DNA of 64,000 bases, from NCBI RefSeq assembly GCF_018417595.1, contig NZ_CP070982.1, positions 1,141,501 to 1,205,500 on the forward strand, written 5' to 3'. Below are positions 42,409 through 50,640 of this stretch, piece after piece (the stretch's first letter is position 1; each line of letters starts with the position of its first letter). The translations under genes were made by a program, and so were the position numbers. The notes beneath the pieces are model-generated. The model ran no database searches and was not told the origin of the DNA. It saw only the letters and a list, made by a program, of their open reading frames with translations. Source of the stretch: Pseudomonas entomophila. Lineage in GTDB: Bacteria > Pseudomonadota > Gammaproteobacteria > Pseudomonadales > Pseudomonadaceae.

Positions 42409-45400
42409 TCACGCCACCTCCCGCCCACCCCGATGCGCCAACACCGTATAAATACAAGGCAACACAAACAACGTGAACAACGTCCCAACCGACATCCCCG
42501 TGGCAATCACGGTCCCGATATCGAACCGGCTCACCGCCCCCGCCCCGGTGGCCAGAATCAACGGCACCATGCCGAACACCATGGCCGCCGTGGTCATCAG
42601 CACCGGCCGCAACCGAATCGCCGCCGCCTCTTCGATCGCCTCCCGAACCCCAAGCCCCTTTTCTTCACGCAGTTGGTTGGCAAACTCGACGATCAAGATC
42701 CCATGCTTGGTAATCAACCCGATCAAGGTCACCAACCCCACCTGCGTATAGATGTTCATGCTGGAAACCCCAAGGAATAGCGGTACCAGCGCCCCGCAGA
42801 TGGACAACGGCACGGTCACCAGGATCACCAGCGGGTCACGGAAGCTTTCGAACTGCGCCGCCAGCACCAGGAAGATCATCGCCAGCGCCAAGCCGAAGGT
42901 CACCCACAATGCGCTGCCCTCCTGGACGAACTGCCGTGCCGTACCCGCATAGTCCACCGCAAAGCCTTCCGGCGCCTCCTCGCGGGCGATCGTGCGCACG
43001 GTGTCCAGCGCTTCGCCCATGCTCACCAGCGGCACCCCCTGGATGATCGCCGAGTTCAATTGCTGGAACTGATTGAGCTGGCGCGGCCGGGCACGGTCGC
43101 TGAGGGTGATGAGCGTCGACAGGGGCAACAGCTGACCCTGTTCGTTCTTCACGTAATAGTTGTTCAACCAACCCGGCGTGGCGCGATAGGCGCGTTCGAC
43201 CTGGGCGATCACCTTGTAGCTACGGCCTTCCAGGGTGAAACGGTTGATCTCCGCCTCGCCCAGCAATGTCGCCAGGGTCCCGCCGAGGGTGTCCATCGAC
43301 ACGCCCATCTGCGCGGCCTTGGCGCGGTCGATGTCGATCATCACTTCGGGCTTGTCAAACGCCAGGTCGATGTCGAGGAAGGCGAACTTGCCGGAGGCCT
43401 GCGCACGCTCCTTGACCCGCTGGGCCACCTCCAGCAACGCGGTGTAGTCCCCGGCGGTATTGATCACGAACTGGAACGGCAACCCCTCCCCGGTGCCAGG
43501 CAGTGACGGCAGGTTGAAACCGAAGATCTGCAGGCCGCCGACCTCCTCAAGCTTGGCCTGGACCAACGGCAGCAGTTCCATCTGGGTACGATGCCGCTCG
43601 CTCCACGGCTTGAGCAGAAAACCACCGATGCCGCTCTGCACGCCATTGAAACCGTTGATCTGGAACGACGAATAGTACTCGGGGAAGGTCTTGAACAGCG
43701 GTGTGAATTCGTCGGTGTAAGCGTTCAGGTAGTCCAGGTTGGCGGTCTGCGGCGAGTTGCTCATCATGAAGATCACACCCTGGTCTTCATTGGGCGCCAG
43801 TTCGCTCTGGGTGAACTTGAGCAGCACCGGGATCAGGCACAGGATGATCACCGCGAACACCAGTACTACCGGCCGGCTGTTCAAGGTGCCGTGCAACAGG
43901 CGCTGGTAGCGCACCTTCAGTTGTTCGAAGAGCACGTCCAGGCGGTGGGCCAGGCCGCTGGGGTTCTGCTCGTGGCGCAGCAGCAGGGCGCACATCATCG
44001 GCGACAGGGTCAGGGCCACGACGCCCGAAATGATCACCGCTCCCGCCAATGTCAGCGCGAACTCCTTGAACAACGCGCCGGTCAGCCCGGTGAGAAAGCC
44101 GATGGGAGCATACACTGCAGCCAGGGTGATGGTCATCGACACCACCGGCAGGGCGATCTCGCGGGCGCCTTCCAGCGCCGCGTCGCGGGGTGTCTTGCCT
44201 TCTTCGATATGGCGGTGGATGTTCTCCACCACGACGATGGCGTCGTCCACCACCAGGCCGATGGCCAGCACCATGGCCAGCAAGGTCAGCAGGTTCAGCG
44301 AATAGCCCATCATCTGCATGAAGAACAGCACGCCGATCATCGACAGCGGGATGGTCACCACCGGGATCAGCACCGAGCGCAAGGCGCCGAGAAACAGGAA
44401 CACCACCACGATGACGATCAGCACCGCCTCGCCGAGGGTCTTGATCACTTCGTTGATGGAGGCCTGAATGAACAGGGTGGCGTCGTAGGCGATGGACACC
44501 TTGAGGCCCGACGGCAACTGTTCTTCGAGTTGCGGCATGATCCGCCGCACCTCCTTGATCACCTGCAGCGGGTTGGCGGCCGGGGTGGCCTTGATGCCGA
44601 TGTACACCGACGGCGTGCCGTCGAACGAGCTGACTGTGTCGTAGTTCTCCGCGCCCATCTCGATGCGTGCCACGTCGCCCAATAGCACCCGGCTGTCGCC
44701 AGCGGTCTTGACCGGCAGGGCGGCGAAGGCCTCGGCGGACTTGAGCTCGGTGGTGGCATTGACGCTGGTGACCACGTATTCGCCTTTCACTTCGCCGGCC
44801 GCGGCGAGGAAGTTGTAGTGGCGCACGGCGTTGGTCACATCTACCGCCGACAGGCCGAAACCGGCCAGTTTCACCGGGTCGATCCAGATGCGCATGGCGA
44901 ACAGCTGGTTGCCGAGGATCTGCGCCTCGGCCATGCCTGGCAGCGTCGCCAGCTTGGGCTGGATCACCCGCGACAGGTAGTCGGTGATCTGCGGGTTGCT
45001 CATCTCGTCGCTGTAGAAACTGATGTACATCAGCGCCGAGGCGTCGGCCGCCTCCTTGCTCAGCACCGGGTCCTCGGAATCCTGCGGCAGCTTGTTGCGC
45101 ACCTCGTTGGCCTTGGCCAACAGTTGGGTGAACAACCGGTCGGTGTCGGCGCCGATGCGTGCGTAGACCGAGATCACCGAGAAGTTCTGCCGGCTCACCG
45201 AGGTCATGTAGTCGATGCCGTCGGCGCTGGCCAGGCTCTGCTGCAGCGGCTGGGTGATGTAGCCCTGGATGGTTTCGGCGTTGGCACCGGGGTAGGCGGT
45301 GGTCACCGTGATCAGGGCGTTTTCCATCTGCGGGTACTGACGGATCTGCAGCTTGTTCCAGGCCTGTGCGCCCAGCAGCAGGATCAGCAGGCTGACCACG

Positions 45401-45444
45401 CAGGCCAGCACCGGGCGGCGGATGAACGGGTCGGTGAACGCCAT
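42409..45444 (-). CDS. mexW: RND multidrug efflux pump inner-membrane transporter, MexW-like
   Basis: 1011 residues, HAE-1 family. It opens MAFTDPFIRRPVLACVVSL, has twelve membrane helices, and carries the proton-relay Asp 400-Asp 401 in GLVVDDAIVVVENIHRH. The pattern and the adjacent gene set match MexVW of P. aeruginosa (next to the icmP-bifA-sodB region there too). It exports drugs by proton antiport together with the MexV-like adaptor and an outer-membrane channel encoded elsewhere (none is in the cluster). The hexanucleotide array starts two bases after its stop. Confidence 0.9.
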   Translation of the reverse strand: MAFTDPFIRRPVLACVVSLLILLLGAQAWNKLQIRQYPQMENALITVTTAYPGANAETIQGYITQPLQQSLASADGIDYMTSVSRQNFSVISVYARIGADTDRLFTQLLAKANEVRNKLPQDSEDPVLSKEAADASALMYISFYSDEMSNPQITDYLSRVIQPKLATLPGMAEAQILGNQLFAMRIWIDPVKLAGFGLSAVDVTNAVRHYNFLAAAGEVKGEYVVTSVNATTELKSAEAFAALPVKTAGDSRVLLGDVARIEMGAENYDTVSSFDGTPSVYIGIKATPAANPLQVIKEVRRIMPQLEEQLPSGLKVSIAYDATLFIQASINEVIKTLGEAVLIVIVVVFLFLGALRSVLIPVVTIPLSMIGVLFFMQMMGYSLNLLTLLAMVLAIGLVVDDAIVVVENIHRHIEEGKTPRDAALEGAREIALPVVSMTITLAAVYAPIGFLTGLTGALFKEFALTLAGAVIISGVVALTLSPMMCALLLRHEQNPSGLAHRLDVLFEQLKVRYQRLLHGTLNSRPVVLVFAVIILCLIPVLLKFTQSELAPNEDQGVIFMMSNSPQTANLDYLNAYTDEFTPLFKTFPEYYSSFQINGFNGVQSGIGGFLLKPWSERHRTQMELLPLVQAKLEEVGGLQIFGFNLPSLPGTGEGLPFQFVINTAGDYTALLEVAQRVKERAQASGKFAFLDIDLAFDKPEVMIDIDRAKAAQMGVSMDTLGGTLATLLGEAEINRFTLEGRSYKVIAQVERAYRATPGWLNNYYVKNEQGQLLPLSTLITLSDRARPRQLNQFQQLNSAIIQGVPLVSMGEALDTVRTIAREEAPEGFAVDYAGTARQFVQEGSALWVTFGLALAMIFLVLAAQFESFRDPLVILVTVPLSICGALVPLFLGVSSMNIYTQVGLVTLIGLITKHGILIVEFANQLREEKGLGVREAIEEAAAIRLRPVLMTTAAMVFGMVPLILATGAGAVSRFDIGTVIATGMSVGTLFTLFVLPCIYTVLAHRGGREVA

Positions 45445-45455
45445 GCCTGCCTCCT

Positions 45456-46589
45456 TCAGTGGGTGCCCGGCTTGAGCGCTTGCTCACTGCTGATGCGAAT
45501 CGCCGCGCCGGGCGCCAGCTTGAGCTGGCCGGCGGTGACCACCTGGTCGCCGGCCTGCAACCCTTTGCTGATCACCACCCAGCCGTCGCGGCGCTCCCCG
45601 GTCTGCACAGTGCGCTGTTCGGCGATCAACTGGGGCTGGCCCTCATTGTCGTCCAGCGGCTTGCCATCCTCGCCTTTCTTGCGGCTGACCAGGTACACCG
45701 AATTGCCGTACAGGGTGTAGGTGATGGCGTTTTCCGGCACCACCACCTGCGGTTGCGGATCGGGCAGCAGCAGCTGGAGGCTGGCGAACATGCCGGGCAG
45801 CAGCTTGCCGTCGGGGTTGGCCAGGGTGGCGCGGACCAGCAGGTTTCGGGTGCTTTCCTCCACTTTCGGGTTGATCGCGCTGAGGCTGGCGGGGAAGGTC
45901 TGGCCCGGGTACGCGGCGACCTGCACCAGCACTTGCTGGCCGAGGCTCAAGTGGGGCAGGGCCTGTTCGGGCACGTTGAAATCGACATACAGACTCGACA
46001 GGTCCTGCAGGGTGGCGATCACCGTGCCGCTGGCAAGGTATGCACCGACGTCCACCTGGCGAATGCCGATGGTGCCGCTGAACGGGGCGCTGATGCTCTT
46101 CTTCGCCAGCGACGCCTTGAGCTGGTCAACCACTGCCTGGTTGCGTCGGTATTGGGTGGTCAGCCGATCGAACTCGCCCCGGGAGATGGCCGAATCGCCG
46201 ACCAGCTGACTACCGCGACCGAAGTCCACCTTTGCCAGGTTCAGATCGGCCTGGGCGGTGCCCAGCAGGGCGGTTTCCTGTTCGCTGTCCAGCTGCAACA
46301 GCAGTTGCCCAGCCTTTACCTGCTGGCCGGATTCGAAATGCAGGGATTTCACAGTGCCGGCCACTTCCAGGCTCAACTCGACGCCCTGGTAGGCCTTCAA
46401 GCTGCCGACGGCCGGCAGGCGCTCCTGCCATTGGCGCAGCTCGGCCTGGGCCGCGGCGACGCTGACCGGTGGCTTGGGGGCCGAGAACATCTGTACCTGC
46501 TTGTAGATGGAAAAGGCCTTGAAGCCCCCCAGGATCAGTACGATCAGCAGGACGACGGCCAACATGATCAGCATGCGGCGGCGCAGCAT
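45456..46589 (-). CDS. mexV: RND efflux periplasmic adaptor protein, MexV-like
   Basis: 377 residues with one N-terminal hydrophobic segment (about 6-26) and no clear lipobox. 'VAGTVKSLHFESGQQVKAGQLLLQLD' is the lipoyl half, followed by a short helical hairpin, 'ISAPFSGTIGIRQVDVGAYLASG' as the second half, and a beta-barrel. It joins the MexW-like transporter to an outer-membrane channel. ATG 46589 follows a GGA-containing site; the longer open frame upstream is not family-like. The transporter gene starts 11 bp downstream. Confidence 0.9.
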   Translation of the reverse strand: MLRRRMLIMLAVVLLIVLILGGFKAFSIYKQVQMFSAPKPPVSVAAAQAELRQWQERLPAVGSLKAYQGVELSLEVAGTVKSLHFESGQQVKAGQLLLQLDSEQETALLGTAQADLNLAKVDFGRGSQLVGDSAISRGEFDRLTTQYRRNQAVVDQLKASLAKKSISAPFSGTIGIRQVDVGAYLASGTVIATLQDLSSLYVDFNVPEQALPHLSLGQQVLVQVAAYPGQTFPASLSAINPKVEESTRNLLVRATLANPDGKLLPGMFASLQLLLPDPQPQVVVPENAITYTLYGNSVYLVSRKKGEDGKPLDDNEGQPQLIAEQRTVQTGERRDGWVVISKGLQAGDQVVTAGQLKLAPGAAIRISSEQALKPGTH

Positions 46590-46705
46590 AGGTCCGGTTC
46601 CCTGGATGCGAGGTGGTTGTTCGTCGCGCACGACCACGGGCGATCCGGCCCACGTGCGATGGGGGAAAGTATTGTCGGTTTTTGTGAAAAGGGGAGGTGG
46701 GATGG

Positions 46706-46759
46706 TTCGCTGGCAAGCCGGCTCCTACAGGGTGGTGCAGGAGCCGGCTTGCCGGCGAA
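46706..46759. repeat. REP pair upstream of mexV
   Basis: TTCGCTGGCAAGCCGGCTCC and its inverted copy GGAGCCGGCTTGCCGGCGAA flank a 12-base centre. It separates the DUF1513 gene stop from the mexVW operon and probably terminates the iron-handling transcript. Confidence 0.8.
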
Positions 46760-46766
46760 CAAGGCA

Positions 46767-47864
46767 TCAGGCCAGGTGCAGGTGGTTGTCCCAGAACCCG
46801 GACGGCAGGTTCATCGGCTGCCCGATCAGCTCCGGCTTGCGGCAATCGTAGAACCGGCAACGCCCCTGCCCTGAAGTAACGACGAAGCCATCCTTCAGTG
46901 CCCCCACTCCCGCGCAGTCGGGCATTGGTGCATCGAGCTTCACCGCGCCGCTGTCGAGGTCCCAGATGAACAGCCGGTTGGCCCGCGGCGCGGTCAGCGC
47001 CACCAGGCGCAGGTCGCTGTGGATGGCGACGCTGGCGGTGTACTGGGCCATCGACTGCAACTGCCGCTCGGGCACCGGGAAGGCCTTGAACGGTTCGCCC
47101 GGACGCTTGATCGCCAGCAGCTCGGCGGTCTCGTCGGAGGCCCCCATGAACTGCTGGCAAGCGGCGATGGTGCCGTCCGTGCCCACCGCCAGGTGGCGCA
47201 CGCTGTTCATCTGCTGGGCGAGCGTCTCCTTGCTCAGCAGGGTACCGTCACGCTGCATCAGCACCAGGCTCGGCTCCATGGCGTCGAGGTTCATCTCCAC
47301 CCGGCTTTCGGCCTCGGTACGGATACCGCCGTTGGCCACCACCAGGGTTTCGCCGTCGGGCAGCCAGGCCAGTTCGTGGGGGCCGATGCCATGGGTCGGG
47401 AGCTCGCCGCTGTGCACCAGGCGCTCGCCTTCGAAGCGGTAGACACCGAGCACGCCACGACCTGGATCAGTGGTGTCGTTTTCGGTGGTGTACAACCATT
47501 GCCCACTTTTGTGGATCACGGCATGGCCGTAGAAGTGCCGGTTCGGTTGCGAGGTGATGGTCTGCAGCAGGCGCCCGTCGCGCAGGTCGACCAGGTAGCT
47601 TTCGGTACCGGGGCGGCGGGCGACGAACAGGGCGATGGGCTGTTCGGGGTGGTTGATGATCGCGTGGCAACGCTGGGCCACCTGGGTGCTGAACACCTCG
47701 GTGCCGTCCAGGCGAAAGCCGACGGCATAATGCCTGCCGTCGCCATCGTCGCGCGCCGAGAGCAGCAAAGGTTCGCTGCCTTTGTTGCGAAACAGGCTCC
47801 AGCCGCCCAGGGTGAGGGCGCTGAGCACTACGCTACCGAGTTTCAGGGCCTGGCGTCGCAGCAT
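46767..47864 (-). CDS. DUF1513 periplasmic protein, probable Tat substrate
   Basis: 365 residues. The N-terminus MLRRQALKLGSVVLSALTLGG has a twin arginine followed by a hydrophobic stretch, suggesting Tat export, which is common for proteins folded around a cofactor. The rest resembles a beta-propeller (repeated segments such as 'GRGVLGVYRFEGERLV', 'GPHELAWLPDGETLVVANGG', 'GVGALKDGFVVTSGQG') of the DUF1513 family. The function is unknown. It lies 2 bp after the imelysin-like gene in a set of exported, iron-associated proteins, so a role in periplasmic iron uptake is inferred only from context. Confidence 0.85.
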   Translation of the reverse strand: MLRRQALKLGSVVLSALTLGGWSLFRNKGSEPLLLSARDDGDGRHYAVGFRLDGTEVFSTQVAQRCHAIINHPEQPIALFVARRPGTESYLVDLRDGRLLQTITSQPNRHFYGHAVIHKSGQWLYTTENDTTDPGRGVLGVYRFEGERLVHSGELPTHGIGPHELAWLPDGETLVVANGGIRTEAESRVEMNLDAMEPSLVLMQRDGTLLSKETLAQQMNSVRHLAVGTDGTIAACQQFMGASDETAELLAIKRPGEPFKAFPVPERQLQSMAQYTASVAIHSDLRLVALTAPRANRLFIWDLDSGAVKLDAPMPDCAGVGALKDGFVVTSGQGRCRFYDCRKPELIGQPMNLPSGFWDNHLHLA

Positions 47865-47866
47865 GA

Positions 47867-48931
47867 TCAGTCACCGTCGTTGGCGTTGAAGCCCAGCTGG
47901 ATGTTCAGCGCCTTGGCCAGGTCGCCTTCGTGCAGGCGGTGGACGGCGTTGAGGTTGTCGTAGATCTGGTTGAGGGTCTGTTGGCCGGCGTCGTCGGCCA
48001 GCAGCTCGCCCAGGGTCTTGGGGTTGTCGGCCAGTGACTTGAGCGCCGTTGCGTAGGCGTCGTCGATCTTCTGTGCCAGCGGCGCCTGGTCCTTGCCCAG
48101 CAGGCCACGCAGGCCCTGGTTGTCGACCCCGACCCAGACAGTCTGGGCGGCCTTGAGCGAGGCTTCCAGGCTCTTGAGCGAGGAGTGGCTGCGCCAGGCT
48201 TCGGCCTGCAGCGGCTGCGGGATACCCTTGCTCTGGCGGCCCATCGGCGCACCGAGCTTCTTCTTCAGGGTGTCCAGGGCGGTGACCTGGGCGCGCAGCA
48301 GGTCGGCGATCGCTTCGTGGGAGTCGGCGTAGCGCTGGTTGGGGAACTTGGTCATCTGCGACAGCATGCCGTCGGTGCTGTTCCAGCTCTTGAGAATTTC
48401 CTCGGCCAGGACCTTCTGGTGTTCGCCGATGGCGACCAGCAGCGGGCAGTAGCGGGCCTTCTGTTCAGCGCTGGCGACATCCGGCTTGCTGTCGAAGAGG
48501 ATGTACTCGTAGGCCGACAGGCCGCGCACCACGACGCTGGCCTTGCCCAGCGACTCGGCGTCGACCGGCTTGTCGCCGTTGACCAGTTGCTCGACCTGGC
48601 GACCGACCAGGTTCTTCTTGTCCGGCCAGAACTGCACCTGCCAGGCGCGGTTGCCTTCGGCCAGCGGGCCGACCAGCAGCGGTTGCAGCTCGGCCCAGGC
48701 CTTCTGCGCGTTGAGGAAGTCGGCGCGGGCGGTCTCCAGCGAGCTTTTGCCCTCGCAATAAGCCAGGGCGCTGGCGGCCAGGGCGCGGTCGGCTTCGACC
48801 CAGCGGCTGTAGGTCGGCAGGATCACCTGCTTGGCGATGGCGGCCGAGGTCACGGCCTGCGGGTCCTGGGGCGAGCAGGCACCCAGGGCGAGTGCGGCGA
48901 GGCTGGTGAACAACAGTTTGGGTCGGAACAT
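47867..48931 (-). CDS. Imelysin-like (peptidase M75 family) lipoprotein with altered metal motif
   Basis: 354 residues. The lipoprotein signal ends in the lipobox LGAC (Cys 19). The body is the helical imelysin/EfeO-like fold ('VILPTYSRWVEADRALAASALAYC', 'AQKAWAELQPLL'). The GxHxxE motif of imelysins reads GLSAYEYILF here, so the motif His is missing, unlike the IcmP paralogue 2 kb upstream. Imelysins are linked to iron uptake. This paralogue may bind iron differently or act as a partner. It follows the di-heme gene by 18 bp. Confidence 0.88.
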   Translation of the reverse strand: MFRPKLLFTSLAALALGACSPQDPQAVTSAAIAKQVILPTYSRWVEADRALAASALAYCEGKSSLETARADFLNAQKAWAELQPLLVGPLAEGNRAWQVQFWPDKKNLVGRQVEQLVNGDKPVDAESLGKASVVVRGLSAYEYILFDSKPDVASAEQKARYCPLLVAIGEHQKVLAEEILKSWNSTDGMLSQMTKFPNQRYADSHEAIADLLRAQVTALDTLKKKLGAPMGRQSKGIPQPLQAEAWRSHSSLKSLEASLKAAQTVWVGVDNQGLRGLLGKDQAPLAQKIDDAYATALKSLADNPKTLGELLADDAGQQTLNQIYDNLNAVHRLHEGDLAKALNIQLGFNANDGD

Positions 48932-48949
48932 GCCCGGCTCCTTGCGCGT

Positions 48950-50371
48950 TTAAAGTGAGTTCAGGAAGGCCAGCAGCGCGGCACGCTGCTCGGCGTTGAA
49001 GGTCAATACCTGGTCGCGTGCCGCCTGGGCCTCGCCGCCATGCCAGAGCACGGCTTCGAGCAGGTTGCGGGCGCGGCCGTCATGCAGGAACTGGGTGTGG
49101 CCGCTGACCGTCTCGGTCAGGCCGATGCCCCACAACGGTGGGGTGCGCCAGTCCTGGCCGTTGGCGGCGAATTCGGTGCGCTCGTCGGCCAGGCCAGGGC
49201 CCATGTCGTGCAGCAGCAGGTCGCTGTACGGGCGGATCAGCTGGTTGGCCAGTTCCGGCTCGTGGGCATCTGCGGCAGTGGTGAATTGCGGGGTGTGGCA
49301 GCCCTGGCAGCCGGCCTGGAAGAACAGGTTCTTGCCGGCCAGCACCTGGGGCGCGTCGACACCGCGTCGGGCTGGCACGCCGAGGTTGCGGGTGTAGAAG
49401 GTGACCAGGCGCAGGATGTTGTCGCTGACTTCCTTCTCGCCATTGGTGCCATCGCCGTTGGGTGCGGCCAGGCAGTCGGTCTGCGCCGGGGTGCAGTCGT
49501 CGTTCGGCTTGAGTGTGCTGGTCAGCCCCATGTCGCCGGCGAACGCGTGCACATTCTGCTGATTGATGTTGGGCTGCCCGGCCTTCCAACCGAAGCGGCC
49601 GATCACCGTCTTGCCCAGGGCGTCGTCCCAGACGCGGTTGGCCCGGCCACGGATGCCGTCGCGGTTACGGTCGTCCGGGTCTTCGTTGGCCAGGATGTCG
49701 GCCTCGGGAATAGCCTCGAGCAAACCCAGGCCGATCATCGGTGGCGCCACCCGGGCAGAGAAGCGGGTGTCGGGGTGCATCGAGCCGTAGCCGAGTTGGG
49801 TGATTTGCAGCGTGGGGCGGCGCAGTTCGATCTGATGACCATCCTTGAACGCCACGGTGCGTTTTTCATAGCTCACGCGCACCTTGCCCTCCGGCGCCAC
49901 GCCGGGGATGGCCATATCCTGCAGTTGGGTGCCGTAGACCGGCTCGGGGACCACGCCCAGGCGCTCGATCTCCCGGGCCAGGTACGGTTGGTCGGGGATC
50001 GACAGGCGCACCAGCATCGACACCGCGTTGCTGTCGCCGGGTTCGGGCGGGTGGCCGCGGCCGTCGCGTACGTGGCAATTCTGGCAGGCGTTGGTGTTGA
50101 ACAACGGGCCGAGGCCGTCACGGGCGGTGGTGGTGGAGGGGGCGATCACCCACGGGCTGCGGAAGAAACTGTTACCCACGGCGAAGTCCAGGCGCCGCTC
50201 GGGCGAGAGGTTGGCCGAGGGCAGCGAGAAGGCGTTGCGGTCGTTGCGCTGCACCGTCGCCTTGCCGCCGGAGAGGGCTTCACCGGGCTCGGCCTGGGTG
50301 AAACGCGGGGCGTCGTCACAGGCGGCGAGGGTGAGGGCCAGTAGCAGGGGGCTTAGGCGGAGCAAGGACAT
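48950..50371 (-). CDS. Di-heme cytochrome-like oxidoreductase lipoprotein (DUF1111 family)
   Basis: 473 residues. The signal ends in the lipobox LAAC (Cys 18). Two c-type heme motifs are visible: CQNCH at 96-100 and CQGCH at 355-359, the second followed by the conserved 'LRPYSDLLLHDMGPGLAD'-like block (IRPYSDLLLHDMG). The family resembles MauG-type di-heme proteins and is often found next to imelysins. It may oxidise or reduce iron or a protein partner in the periplasm. ATG 50371 follows AGGA with 6-bp spacing; TTG 50377 is less likely. Confidence 0.9.
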   Translation of the reverse strand: MSLLRLSPLLLALTLAACDDAPRFTQAEPGEALSGGKATVQRNDRNAFSLPSANLSPERRLDFAVGNSFFRSPWVIAPSTTTARDGLGPLFNTNACQNCHVRDGRGHPPEPGDSNAVSMLVRLSIPDQPYLAREIERLGVVPEPVYGTQLQDMAIPGVAPEGKVRVSYEKRTVAFKDGHQIELRRPTLQITQLGYGSMHPDTRFSARVAPPMIGLGLLEAIPEADILANEDPDDRNRDGIRGRANRVWDDALGKTVIGRFGWKAGQPNINQQNVHAFAGDMGLTSTLKPNDDCTPAQTDCLAAPNGDGTNGEKEVSDNILRLVTFYTRNLGVPARRGVDAPQVLAGKNLFFQAGCQGCHTPQFTTAADAHEPELANQLIRPYSDLLLHDMGPGLADERTEFAANGQDWRTPPLWGIGLTETVSGHTQFLHDGRARNLLEAVLWHGGEAQAARDQVLTFNAEQRAALLAFLNSL

Positions 50372-50485
50372 CGACAATCCTGGGCATGGGCGAAAAACCG
50401 GCGTGCAAGCTTATCAGGCCGGCCGTTGTTGAATAAGAGCAATTTGCAATTACTCGGATGAAAAGAATGTGAAATGCGCAACCTT

Positions 50486-50570
50486 TGTAGGAGCGGCTTT
50501 AGCCGCGATGCGGGCGGCGCGGTGTCTGGCACCCGCTTAGCGGGTGATCGCGGCTGAAGCCGCTCCTACA
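50486..50570. repeat. REP pair between icmP and the di-heme gene
   Basis: TGTAGGAGCGGCTTTAGCCG and its inverted near-copy CGGCTGAAGCCGCTCCTACA enclose a smaller palindrome (CACCCGCTTAGCGGGTG). It lies in the 269-bp spacer between icmP and the di-heme gene and splits the iron cluster into two transcripts, or lets expression taper. Confidence 0.8.
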
Positions 50571-50599
50571 GAGGCCATGTTTCCCGGCGAATAGTAAAA

Positions 50600-50619
50600 A
50601 GGCGGCCCGAAGGCCGCCT
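50600..50619 (-). terminator. Rho-independent terminator of icmP
   Basis: AGGCGGCC-CGAA-GGCCGCCT forms an 8-bp stem with a tetraloop and, read on the minus strand, is followed by a run of five T (plus strand 50595-50599 is A). It lies 21 bp after the icmP stop. Confidence 0.85.
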
Positions 50620-50640
50620 CTTGTGTACCGCGGACGCCGA

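Noticed and set aside
42188..42506. Small frames encoding Ser-Ala or Gly-Phe repeats
   Set aside because: Produced by the hexanucleotide array; no ribosome site and they overlap the mexW stop.
43787..45487. 566-codon frame overlapping mexW in another frame
   Set aside because: Arg/Gly/Ala-rich shadow without membrane helices, whereas the mexW frame is a complete RND pump.
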